The notes under the pieces are model-generated. The model saw nothing but the letters and a program-made list of their open reading frames with translations. It had not been told where the DNA came from and ran no database searches. Both the position numbers and the translations under genes were made by a program. Shown here in pieces: positions 1 through 7,416 of a DNA stretch of 64,000 bases. Position 1 is the first letter of the stretch, and each line of letters opens with the position of its first letter. The stretch comes from Mucilaginibacter sp. OK283 (GTDB lineage Bacteria > Bacteroidota > Bacteroidia > Sphingobacteriales > Sphingobacteriaceae). The stretch is taken from the NCBI RefSeq assembly GCF_900110415.1, contig NZ_FODR01000006.1, positions 62,001 through 126,000 on the forward strand, written 5' to 3'.

Positions 1-920
1 GCGCACAGGGGCTTAAAGTTGGCTTCTATTATTCGTTGTTAGATTGGCACCACCCCGATTATACTATTGATGAAATTCACCCGCAATCGCCAAAAGATAA
101 AAGCGACGCCAGTTATGCCAAACTGAATAAAAACCGCGATATGGCCAAATACCGCCAATATATGCGCAACCAGATAACAGAGTTGCTAACCAACTATGGT
201 AAAATTGATATCCTTTGGCTCGATTTTTCTTTCCCGCGTGGTGATGGGCATGGCAAGGGTAAAGACGAGTGGGGATCTGTTGAACTGCTAAAACTGATCA
301 GGAAATTGCAACCTGGCATTATAGTAGATAACCGCCTTAATCTGGAAGAATATAAAGATGGCGCCGATTTTGAAACACCGGAACAGGTAAGTACAGCCGA
401 ACTGGCCAAATACCGTGGCAAAACATGGGAAACCTGCCAAACATTTTCGGGCTCATGGGGATACTATCGCGATGAAAATACATGGAAAACCCACCGCCAG
501 TTATTGGATTTGCTGATAACATCGGTAAGTAATGGCGGTAACCTTATCCTTAACGTAGGCCCAACAGCCCGCGGCGAATTTGACTACCGTGCCACAAACG
601 CGTTGGACAGTTTGGCACACTGGATGCATGCCAACGATAAATCAATTTACAACTGTACTTACGCCCCAGATACTTATAAAATACCCGAGGGAACAAAACT
701 TACTTACAATAAGGCAACAAAGAAACTTTATGTACAATTGTTTGATTACCCCGGGGGCAAGCTGATACTGCCTGGTTACGCCGGTAAAATTAAGTACGCG
801 CAGTTTTTAAATGATCATTCGGAGTTGTTATACAAAATATCAGGATCTGATGATTTGGAGGTTACCATGCCAGCTAAACCGCCGTATGAGATACCGGTTA
901 TTGAATTGTCGCTTAACTAA
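1..920 (+). CDS. alpha-L-fucosidase, GH29 (5' end outside window)
   Basis: C-terminal part of a GH29 alpha-L-fucosidase, which releases terminal L-fucose from glycans. The frame is open to the first base of the window (from base 3), so the N-terminus and any signal peptide lie upstream. Visible family landmarks are the stretch ending YYSLLDWHHPDY at bases 27-62, the catalytic nucleophile region ILWLDFS (Asp of WLD, bases 222-224), and the block GNLILNVGP followed by a helix ending near SIYNCTY. The all-beta C-terminal domain follows. A fucose-degradation gene set follows on the same strand 88 bases downstream, so this is probably the substrate-releasing step of the same operon. Family assignment is firm; substrate linkage is not readable. 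Confidence 0.9.
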   Translation, partial: AQGLKVGFYYSLLDWHHPDYTIDEIHPQSPKDKSDASYAKLNKNRDMAKYRQYMRNQITELLTNYGKIDILWLDFSFPRGDGHGKGKDEWGSVELLKLIRKLQPGIIVDNRLNLEEYKDGADFETPEQVSTAELAKYRGKTWETCQTFSGSWGYYRDENTWKTHRQLLDLLITSVSNGGNLILNVGPTARGEFDYRATNALDSLAHWMHANDKSIYNCTYAPDTYKIPEGTKLTYNKATKKLYVQLFDYPGGKLILPGYAGKIKYAQFLNDHSELLYKISGSDDLEVTMPAKPPYEIPVIELSLN

Positions 921-921
921 A

Positions 922-1000
922 AGTTCATGGTTGATAGTTCATGGTTCATGGTGAAAAAAAAGCTGCCGGGAACTATGAACTATGATCCATGATCCATGAA
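922..1000. repeat. Intergenic hairpin of iterated GTTCATGG-type words
   Basis: Directly after the fucosidase stop codon the left arm repeats the word AGTTCATGG three times. After a short A-rich loop, the right arm repeats GAACTATGA and GATCCATGA. The arms are imperfectly complementary. It is one of several hairpins in the window with the same design but different words. Confidence 0.6.
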
Positions 1001-1008
1001 TAAAAAAT

Positions 1009-2667
1009 ATGTCGCAAAAAGAAATATTTTTAAGGATTCACCCACATGATAACGTGCTGGTCGCGCTTCAAAACCTCGAAGCCGGTACAATAATTAATTT
1101 TGAGGGCGAAAACTTTCCGCTGGTTGACCGTGTGGCCGCCAAGCACAAATTTGCTATTAACAAATTGGCACAAGGTGCAGAAATTTATATGTATGGTGTG
1201 TTGGTGGGCAAGGCTACGGTAACTATACCAAAAGGTGGCTTGCTTACTACGGCCAATGTACACCATGCATCAGAGGGCTTTCACTTAGGCGAGCGCAAAC
1301 TTAGCTGGCACCAGCCCGATGCCTCAAATTTCGCGGGCAAAACATTTAACGGCTATCACCGTGCCGATGGGTCGGTAGGTACTGCAAATTACTGGATAGT
1401 AGTACCACTGGTATTTTGCGAAAACCGCAACATCCAGGTTTTAAAGGAGGCTTTGGTTGATAAGCTTGGCTATAAAAAAGCCAAAAGCTACGAAGGTGAT
1501 GTGGAGCAGTTAATGGAGCTTTACCAGGCAGGTAAATCGGTTGAAGAGATTTTGAATGCCGATATTCAGTTAAGTGCTGATAAACCCAATTCAAAACGCC
1601 TGTTTAAAAATATTGATGGCATCAAGTTCCTAAACCATAGCATGGGCTGTGGGGGTACCAAGGATGATTCGGATGCTTTATGCGGATTGATTGCCGGTTA
1701 CATTACCCATCCAAACGTTGCCGGGGCAACGGTGCTGAGCCTTGGCTGTCAGCATGCGCAGGTAAGCATTTTGCAGGCCGAGATTGCCAAACGCGATCCC
1801 GCGTTCAGTAAACCAATGGTGATATTGGAACAGCAAAAAGTGGGTACCGAAAGCGAATTGCTTAAACAAGCCCTTAAACAAACCTTTGCCGGCCTGGTAC
1901 AGGCCAACCAAACCCAGCGCGAGCCCGCGCCGCTTTCAAAACTGTGCATCGGCATGGAGTGTGGCGGATCCGATGGTTTTTCGGGCATTTCTGCCAATCC
2001 GGCTTTGGGTTATGTATCAGATTTGCTGGTTACCATGGGCGGCTCGGTAATCCTGGCCGAATTTCCAGAGCTTTGCGGGGTAGAACAGGAATTGAGCGAC
2101 CGCTGTGCCGATGTGGAAACCGCCAACCGCTTTATGCAGTTAATGACTACATACAACGCCCGCGCCGAGGCAGATGGATCGGGCTTTTATGCCAACCCAT
2201 CGCCAGGTAATATCCGCGACGGTTTGATCACCGATGCTATTAAATCGGCCGGGGCTGCCAAAAAAGGCGGCACATCGCCGGTAACCGCTGTGTTGGATTA
2301 TCCTGAAAAAGTAACAAGGCCGGGGTTAAACCTATTATGTACGCCCGGCAGCGATGTGGAAAGTACTACGGCCGAAGTTGGATCGGGCGCAAACATTGTG
2401 TTATTCACCACTGGTTTGGGTACGCCTACAGGTAACCCCATTACACCTGTTATTAAACTATCAACCAATACGGTAATGTTTGAGCGAATGCCCGATATTA
2501 TCGATATTAACTGCGGTACTATCATCGAGGGTGAAGAAACCATACAACAGGCCGGCGAGCGGATTCTGAATTATGTAATACAAGTTGCCAATGGCGAAAT
2601 AGAACCCAAATCGGTAAAGCTTGGCCAGGACGATTTTATACCGTGGAAGAGGGGAGTGTCGTTATAA
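1009..2667 (+). CDS. UxaA-family altronate/L-fuconate-type dehydratase
   Basis: 552 aa. An N-terminal SAF domain (about residues 1-95, starting MSQKEIFLRIHPHDN) is followed by the UxaA catalytic region, with the Cys-containing blocks NHSMGCGGTKDDSD, LSLGCQHAQ and MECGGSDGFSGISANPALG. UxaA enzymes are iron-dependent sugar-acid dehydratases that convert altronate to 2-keto-3-deoxy-gluconate. Here the neighbours are a fucosidase, an SDR, an FAH hydrolase and a lactonase, with no uronate isomerase or reductase genes. A role as L-fuconate dehydratase, replacing the usual enolase-superfamily enzyme, is therefore inferred. Altronate or another 6-deoxy acid such as L-rhamnonate remain alternatives. 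Confidence 0.85.
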   Translation: MSQKEIFLRIHPHDNVLVALQNLEAGTIINFEGENFPLVDRVAAKHKFAINKLAQGAEIYMYGVLVGKATVTIPKGGLLTTANVHHASEGFHLGERKLSWHQPDASNFAGKTFNGYHRADGSVGTANYWIVVPLVFCENRNIQVLKEALVDKLGYKKAKSYEGDVEQLMELYQAGKSVEEILNADIQLSADKPNSKRLFKNIDGIKFLNHSMGCGGTKDDSDALCGLIAGYITHPNVAGATVLSLGCQHAQVSILQAEIAKRDPAFSKPMVILEQQKVGTESELLKQALKQTFAGLVQANQTQREPAPLSKLCIGMECGGSDGFSGISANPALGYVSDLLVTMGGSVILAEFPELCGVEQELSDRCADVETANRFMQLMTTYNARAEADGSGFYANPSPGNIRDGLITDAIKSAGAAKKGGTSPVTAVLDYPEKVTRPGLNLLCTPGSDVESTTAEVGSGANIVLFTTGLGTPTGNPITPVIKLSTNTVMFERMPDIIDINCGTIIEGEETIQQAGERILNYVIQVANGEIEPKSVKLGQDDFIPWKRGVSL

Positions 2668-2681
2668 AGAGCCTTACCCAA

Positions 2682-2705
2682 CCCTCTCCAAAGGAGAGGG
2701 CTTTG
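2682..2705 (+). terminator. Hairpin after the dehydratase gene, possible attenuator
   Basis: Perfect 8-bp stem CCCTCTCC/GGAGAGGG with an AAA loop, followed by CTTTG. It lies 15 bases after the UxaA stop. The T-run is poor, so it may act as a partial terminator or an mRNA 3'-end stabiliser within the operon, or be a dispersed repeat. Confidence 0.45.
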
Positions 2706-2724
2706 AAAAGGATATTTAACAACC

Positions 2725-2814
2725 TGTCATGCTGAGGAACGAAGCATCTATTCTGCAATATGCATATTCAATATGCAAAGTTTACTAATAGATGCTTCGG
2801 TCCTCAGGATGACA
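2725..2814. repeat. Palindromic repeat, TGTCAT(G/C)CTGAGGA type
   Basis: Inverted arms at 2725-2751 and 2788-2814 (27 bases) match except for two internal mismatches; the outer motif is TGTCATSCTGAGGA. The loop holds a second palindrome, GCATATT-C-AATATGC, at 2762-2776. It sits between the dehydratase and SDR genes. From memory this word family is dispersed in Bacteroidota genomes; within this window it occurs once. Confidence 0.75.
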
Positions 2815-2829
2815 AAATAGAAAATTATT

Positions 2830-3594
2830 ATGTTCAAACTAACCAATAAATCAGCAGTAATTACCGGCGGTGGCAGCGGGATTGGCAGGGCAATGTCGAT
2901 ACTTTTTGCGCAGCAGGGCGCTACTGTGCACATCATCGAATTAAATGATAAAGCAGCGGCTGATACAGTTGCCGAAATAGAGGCCGCCGGTGGCAAGGCT
3001 AAAGGCTATGCCTGCGATGTAAGCAACCAGCAACAAGTGGTTGATTCTTTTACAAACATCGGCGTTATTGATATTTTAATAAATAACGCAGGCATTGCCC
3101 ACATTGGCCGCGCCGATACCACCAGCACTGCCGATTTTGAAAAAGTATTTAACGTAAATGTAAAAGGTGCTTATAATTGCCTGTACGCCGTTATCCCTAT
3201 GCTAAAGGCAAACGGGGGCGGGGTTATCCTTAATACAGCCTCGATAGCGGCCAGCGTTGGTATTACCGATAGGTTTGCTTACTCTATGAGTAAAGGGGCT
3301 ATACACGCCATGACGCTGTCTGTGGCCCGTGATTTTTTGCACGATAATATCCGCTGTAACTGCATTTCTCCGGCACGTATCCATACGCCTTTTGTAGATG
3401 GCTTTATCGCCAAAAATTATGCAGGGCAGGAAGCCGAGATCTTTGAAAAACTCTCCAAAAGCCAGCCGATTGGCCGGATGGGCAAATCAGAAGAGGTGGC
3501 AGCATTGGCACTTTATCTATGCTCAGATGAGGCCGGGTTTATCACCGGTACCGATTATCCTATCGATGGCGGTTTTATCACGCTTAATAATTAA
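2830..3594 (+). CDS. SDR-family dehydrogenase, probable 2-keto-3-deoxy-L-fuconate dehydrogenase
   Basis: 254 aa classical short-chain dehydrogenase. It has the cofactor motif TGGGSGIG near residue 12, INNAG near 86, the catalytic Ser in NTASIAAS, the YSMSK catalytic Tyr/Lys, and a C-terminal PIDGG. Asp/Glu-type residues after beta-2 (HIIELND) suggest NAD preference, which is an inference. It lies between the dehydratase and the FAH hydrolase, 24 bases before the latter. That position fits oxidation of 2-keto-3-deoxy-L-fuconate to the 2,4-diketo acid. A sugar 1-dehydrogenase role cannot be excluded; no separate fucose dehydrogenase is visible. Confidence 0.85.
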   Translation: MFKLTNKSAVITGGGSGIGRAMSILFAQQGATVHIIELNDKAAADTVAEIEAAGGKAKGYACDVSNQQQVVDSFTNIGVIDILINNAGIAHIGRADTTSTADFEKVFNVNVKGAYNCLYAVIPMLKANGGGVILNTASIAASVGITDRFAYSMSKGAIHAMTLSVARDFLHDNIRCNCISPARIHTPFVDGFIAKNYAGQEAEIFEKLSKSQPIGRMGKSEEVAALALYLCSDEAGFITGTDYPIDGGFITLNN

Positions 3595-3618
3595 ACATAA
3601 CCATAACAACAAGATACA

Positions 3619-4464
3619 ATGAAGCTTATTAGATTTGGCGAACACGGCAAAGAGAAAACAGGTGTTATCCTTAATAATAAAAAATACGACACATCGGCTT
3701 TTGGCGAAGATTATACCGAACAGTTTTTTGAAACCGATGGCCTTGCACGTTTAGCAGCATTTATAAAAGATGCTGAACTGCCCCAGGTTGCCGATGATGC
3801 ACGTTTGGGCAGCCCCTTCGCGCGCCCGTCAAAAATCATATGCATCGGTTTAAATTATGCCGACCATGCGCATGAAACTAATGCACCGCTGCCGCCCGAG
3901 CCGGTAATTTTTATGAAAGCTACCTCGGCCATTGTTGGTCCTAATGATAATGTAGTGATCCCCAAAAATTCGGTCAAAACCGATTGGGAGGTTGAACTTG
4001 CTGTAGTTATCGGCAAAAAAGCATCCTATGTTGATGAAGCTGATGCCATGAGCTACGTTGCCGGTTACGTATTACATAATGATGTATCTGAACGGGAGTT
4101 TCAACTGGAGCGTAACGGTACCTGGGATAAGGGTAAAGGCTGTGATACCTTTGCGCCGTTTGGTCCGTTTTTGGCGACTGCCGATGAAATTGAAGATCCG
4201 CACAACCTGCACTTATGGTTAAAAGTGAACGGCGAAATTATGCAGTACGGTACCACATCAAACTTTATATTTAACCTGCCGCACATTATTTCCTATACAA
4301 GTCAGTTCATGACCTTGTTGCCCGGCGATATTATATCAACAGGTACACCGGCGGGTGTTGGCCTGGGTATGAAACCGCCGGTTTACCTTAAACCTGGCGA
4401 CGTTATTGAATTGGGTATTGACGGCCTTGGTGAGCAAAAACAAAACGTGGTAGCATATGCTTAA
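3619..4464 (+). CDS. FAH-family hydrolase, probable 2,4-diketo-3-deoxy-L-fuconate hydrolase
   Basis: 281 aa. The FAH fold is recognised by CIGLNYADHAHE (about residues 75-86), PVIFMKATSAIVGPND, DWEVELAVVIGKKA with metal-binding Glu residues, and STGTPAGVGLG near the end. Members cleave acylpyruvate-type C-C bonds using a divalent metal. In the oxidative fucose pathway the product pair would be pyruvate and L-lactate. The gene overlaps the next one by 8 bases (4457-4464), indicating translational coupling with the lactonase. Other acylpyruvate substrates are possible. Confidence 0.87.
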   Translation: MKLIRFGEHGKEKTGVILNNKKYDTSAFGEDYTEQFFETDGLARLAAFIKDAELPQVADDARLGSPFARPSKIICIGLNYADHAHETNAPLPPEPVIFMKATSAIVGPNDNVVIPKNSVKTDWEVELAVVIGKKASYVDEADAMSYVAGYVLHNDVSEREFQLERNGTWDKGKGCDTFAPFGPFLATADEIEDPHNLHLWLKVNGEIMQYGTTSNFIFNLPHIISYTSQFMTLLPGDIISTGTPAGVGLGMKPPVYLKPGDVIELGIDGLGEQKQNVVAYA

Positions 4465-5287
4465 AATAGATTCGCACCAGCATTTCTGGATTTTTGACCC
4501 CGTGAGGGATAGTTGGATTAACGACCAGATGCTGGCTATAAAACGTGATTTTTTGCCGGTTGATCTGTTGCCCGTTTTACAACACTACGGCATAGATGGG
4601 TGTGTATCTGTACAGGCAAGCCAAACCGACGATGAAACCATGTTTTTGCTGGATCACGCAGCCGCAAACCCGTTTGTAAAAGGCGTAGTAGGCTGGGTAA
4701 ACCTGCAAGCTGATGACCTTGAAGACCAATTGCTGCAATATAAAAGCTACGATAAGCTGAAAGGTTTCCGGCATGTTTTGCAATCAGAGCCTGATGATGA
4801 ATACATGTTGCAGCCTGCATTTCAAAAAGGCATAGCCACGCTCGAAAAGCATGGCTATACCTATGACATTCTGATATTTCCCCGGCATCTGCCTTTTGCT
4901 AATCAATTGGTAGGCAATTTTCCCAATAAAAAGTTTGTGGTCGATCATTTGGCCAAGCCTCACATCAGGGATAAAAAAATAGGCGACTGGCAAAAGGATA
5001 TCGAAGCGCTGGCCAAACATGAAAATGTATCCTGCAAAATTTCGGGAATGCTAACCGAAGCCGATTGGGCTAACTGGAAGGTTGATGATTTTACCCCATA
5101 CCTTGATGTAATATTCAAGGCATTTGGCCCGGCCCGTGTCATGTTCGGTTCCGATTGGCCGGTTTGCCTGCTGGCAGGCGGTTACGAGGGTACCATGCAG
5201 GTAATGCAAAACTATGTTGCTAAGCTATCTGCCACCGAGCAGGAACAATTTTGGGGAGGCAACGCTATTTCGTTTTATGGCTTATAA
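4457..5287 (+). CDS. Amidohydrolase-2 family lactonase, probable L-fuconolactonase
   Basis: 276 aa TIM-barrel metal-dependent hydrolase of the amidohydrolase-2 family. It has N-terminal IDSHQHFWIF (the HxH metal site), HLAKPHI in the middle and MFGSDWPVCLL carrying the catalytic Asp. The family includes L-fuconolactonase and L-rhamnonolactonase, which open the lactone formed by sugar oxidation. It overlaps the FAH gene and ends 28 bases before a strong terminator-like palindrome, so it is the last gene of the transcript. Confidence 0.85.
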   Translation: MLKIDSHQHFWIFDPVRDSWINDQMLAIKRDFLPVDLLPVLQHYGIDGCVSVQASQTDDETMFLLDHAAANPFVKGVVGWVNLQADDLEDQLLQYKSYDKLKGFRHVLQSEPDDEYMLQPAFQKGIATLEKHGYTYDILIFPRHLPFANQLVGNFPNKKFVVDHLAKPHIRDKKIGDWQKDIEALAKHENVSCKISGMLTEADWANWKVDDFTPYLDVIFKAFGPARVMFGSDWPVCLLAGGYEGTMQVMQNYVAKLSATEQEQFWGGNAISFYGL

Positions 5288-5314
5288 GCCTCACTTTCCC
5301 ATACTCATTTTATT

Positions 5315-5350
5315 AAACTTGCGAAGTTTTTAAAACTTCGCAAGTTTTCT
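5315..5350. terminator. Bidirectional terminator-like palindrome closing the fucose gene set
   Basis: Perfect 16-base arms, left 5315-5330 and right 5332-5347, around one central base; the core is CTTGCGAAG/CTTCGCAAG. It is flanked by A-runs on the left and TTTTCT on the right. It follows the lactonase stop by 28 bases. Confidence 0.8.
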
Positions 5351-5505
5351 GTCTACAGGCTCCATATCCCTCAATTTTTTGCCCTCAAATTGTAACATTC
5401 TTCTAAGCATAAACGTTAATAAAATGTTGGCACATATTTAGCTATGTATAGGCAACGATTACAGCTAAAATTATAAACCGTTAAGTTTTTATCACAGTTT
5501 TAGAT

Positions 5506-5748
5506 GTGCGTATTAAACAATTTATTTTCAACGTTATGCCTTTTATATTTTTCCAAATCACTGCACTGCTTGCCGTAATCTGTTTCACAGTCGTTATCTT
5601 CATTTTGCGCTCTAAAACACGCAAAAAATCAAATTCTGTTACAAAATATAAAATTGATACCGATACAACCTATGCCCGGTACGCAATTAACGAGAACGGT
5701 TTCCTTGAAGAAATAAACGAAGGGAAATTATCAAAGTATAGGAATTAG
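5506..5748 (+). CDS. Small single-pass membrane protein, unknown function
   Basis: 80 aa if the GTG at 5506 is used, or 70 aa from the ATG at 5536. A hydrophobic segment (about residues 7-34) is followed by a basic stop-transfer stretch RSKTRKKS and a polar C-terminal tail containing YARYAINENGFLEEI. A factor-independent terminator follows 27 bases later, which supports it being a real transcribed gene. I do not recognise the family. The 5' intergenic region (5351-5505) is AT-rich, with no other gene seen. Confidence 0.6.
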   Translation: MRIKQFIFNVMPFIFFQITALLAVICFTVVIFILRSKTRKKSNSVTKYKIDTDTTYARYAINENGFLEEINEGKLSKYRN

Positions 5749-5774
5749 TATCCACACAGCAAGACATGTAAAAG

Positions 5775-5810
5775 ACGATTGTTCTAAATAAAGGACAATC
5801 GTTTTTGTTT
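5775..5810 (+). terminator. Terminator of the small membrane protein gene
   Basis: 8-bp stem ACGATTGT/ACAATCGT (5775-5782 and 5795-5802) with a 12-base loop, followed by TTTTGTTT. Confidence 0.75.
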
Positions 5811-5897
5811 AGTAGTAAGTAGTAAGTATCAAGATTTTTTAACTTTCGGATTAACCAATTTTCGCAGCTGTCTTGATACTTACTACTTACTACTAAA
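5808..5897. repeat. Perfect 27-bp inverted repeat of AGTAGTAAGT words, overlapping a stop codon
   Basis: Arms 5808-5834 and 5871-5897 are exact reverse complements, built from iterated AGTAGTAAG and AGTATCAAG. The right arm runs into the 3' end of the convergent DinB-like gene and contains its TAG stop codon (5893-5895). Related words recur near 29531 and 50366. Confidence 0.85.
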
Positions 5898-6420
5898 TGG
5901 TACTTGCTACTTCGCGTTGATACTCTCCGCTCAGTTCGTCGGCGCTGGGGCCGTAGCTGCCGGGTATCGGAATGTTTAGCAGGCGCAGGTAAACACCTAA
6001 CTGGGCGCGATGATGTACAAGCTGGCAAAAGGCAACTCTGATTACTTCGGCTTTGTTATAGTTTTGCAATATCACATCGCCATTGCTTAGTGTCCAGGGT
6101 TTCAGCAGTTCTTCTTCGGTTATGTTTTGCAGGGCTTCTTTGCCTTTAGCTACCGATTGTTCCAGCAAATCTAACAGTTCAGTAGTGTTTTCGGCTTTAG
6201 GTGGATTGTAAGGTTCTGCGGCAAAATTTAATCCATCGGTGTACACCGCTAATGCAAGCCAGTTTGGCAAATCCACAATATGAACAGTAAGGTCTTCAAT
6301 GGTCATACTTTTCGGGTGTGGCTGCCATTGAAATTTGTCGGTTGGCACAATTTCGAGCATTTTACGGGTGGTTTGGGTTTCCTGCTCCAATTCCTTTAAA
6401 AACATTGGGATAATATTCAT
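5893..6420 (-). CDS. DinB/YfiT-like four-helix protein
   Basis: 175 aa. DinB-superfamily proteins are metal-binding four-helix bundles, some of them thiol-dependent transferases. The His ligands expected for the fold are visible as LTVHIVD near residue 47 and LVHHRAQ near 138. The N-terminus reads MFLKELEQETQTTRKML. The ORF ends inside the right arm of the neighbouring inverted repeat, which supplies TAG. Substrate unknown. It is transcribed alone, convergent with the small membrane protein gene. Confidence 0.75.
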   Translation of the reverse strand: MNIIPMFLKELEQETQTTRKMLEIVPTDKFQWQPHPKSMTIEDLTVHIVDLPNWLALAVYTDGLNFAAEPYNPPKAENTTELLDLLEQSVAKGKEALQNITEEELLKPWTLSNGDVILQNYNKAEVIRVAFCQLVHHRAQLGVYLRLLNIPIPGSYGPSADELSGEYQREVASTI

Positions 6421-6576
6421 AGCGTTTTTGTTTTTGATTATAACTCAAAGTAACAACCAGCTTGTGACAGCCCTATGTCAGTAGCATTTAATAAAGTTTA
6501 ATTTATTTTATTCGTTTTCCATCGCCAAAAAAATCATGCGTTAGTCTATATTAGTACAGGTTTTAAACCTGCGTTT

Positions 6577-7344
6577 ATGAAAAAAATAACCCTGCTTTTA
6601 GTATTGCTCAATTTTACCGCCTTGGCTCAAACTCATAAAAAAGCTATCATAGTGCTTACCTATGATGATGCTTTGCCGTCACAGTTGGATATAGCGCTGC
6701 CACAACTCGATTCGTTAGGATTTAAGGGTACGTTTTTCCTGACGGGATATATAACCCAGGCAACCATCCCACGCTGGCGGCAGGTAGCTTTAAATGGGCA
6801 CGAATTGGCTAACCACTCGCTATATCATCCCTGTTTAACCAATTCGGTAAAAGCCAATCCTGCAAATAATTCGGCCAACTATTCGGTATTTATGATCAAG
6901 CGCGAAGTTGCCGAAATGAATAACCTGCTGTTTGCCGTTGACGGAAAAACAGGTACGCGCACGTATGCCTACCCCTGTACCGAAATAGCTGTTGGCGGCG
7001 TAAAATACGCCGATTCGCTGGGTGCCGCCGGCATCGTCAAATACGCACGTATTGGCGGCGGCGCCGATGCCGTAATAACCGATTTTAAAAAGATTGACCC
7101 CATGCAGGTACCGGCCTGGGGCATACATGGCGGTGTTACGGGCGATGAATTGGTTGCTTTTGTTAAAAAGACACAACAAAGCGGTGGGTTAGGGGTTTTT
7201 ATGTTTCATGGTATCGGCGGCGATTATATAACTACACCGGCTGCAGCACACAAACAATTATTGCTTTACCTTAAGCAGCACCAGGACGAAATAGAAGTGC
7301 GTACATTCCAGGACGCCCTCGATTATGCTAAAACGATTAATTAG
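6577..7344 (+). CDS. Secreted polysaccharide deacetylase (NodB homology domain)
   Basis: 255 aa with a signal peptide ending ALAQ (about residue 18). The NodB domain starts at VLTYDDALPS; the Asp pair is the catalytic base plus metal ligand. It continues with the zinc His motif HELANHSLYH and later MFHGIGGD, the last His being the usual general acid position. These enzymes remove N- or O-acetyl groups from glycans in the envelope or periplasm. The next gene, 72 bases downstream on the same strand, is an alpha-L-rhamnosidase, so a glycan-degradation role is plausible. Substrate unknown. Confidence 0.85.
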   Translation: MKKITLLLVLLNFTALAQTHKKAIIVLTYDDALPSQLDIALPQLDSLGFKGTFFLTGYITQATIPRWRQVALNGHELANHSLYHPCLTNSVKANPANNSANYSVFMIKREVAEMNNLLFAVDGKTGTRTYAYPCTEIAVGGVKYADSLGAAGIVKYARIGGGADAVITDFKKIDPMQVPAWGIHGGVTGDELVAFVKKTQQSGGLGVFMFHGIGGDYITTPAAAHKQLLLYLKQHQDEIEVRTFQDALDYAKTIN

Positions 7345-7416
7345 GGGAGAGACAAAAGACAGACGGGGTTGCCATTGCCGCACGCGAATGATATCATTGG
7401 TAACCAATCATAAATC

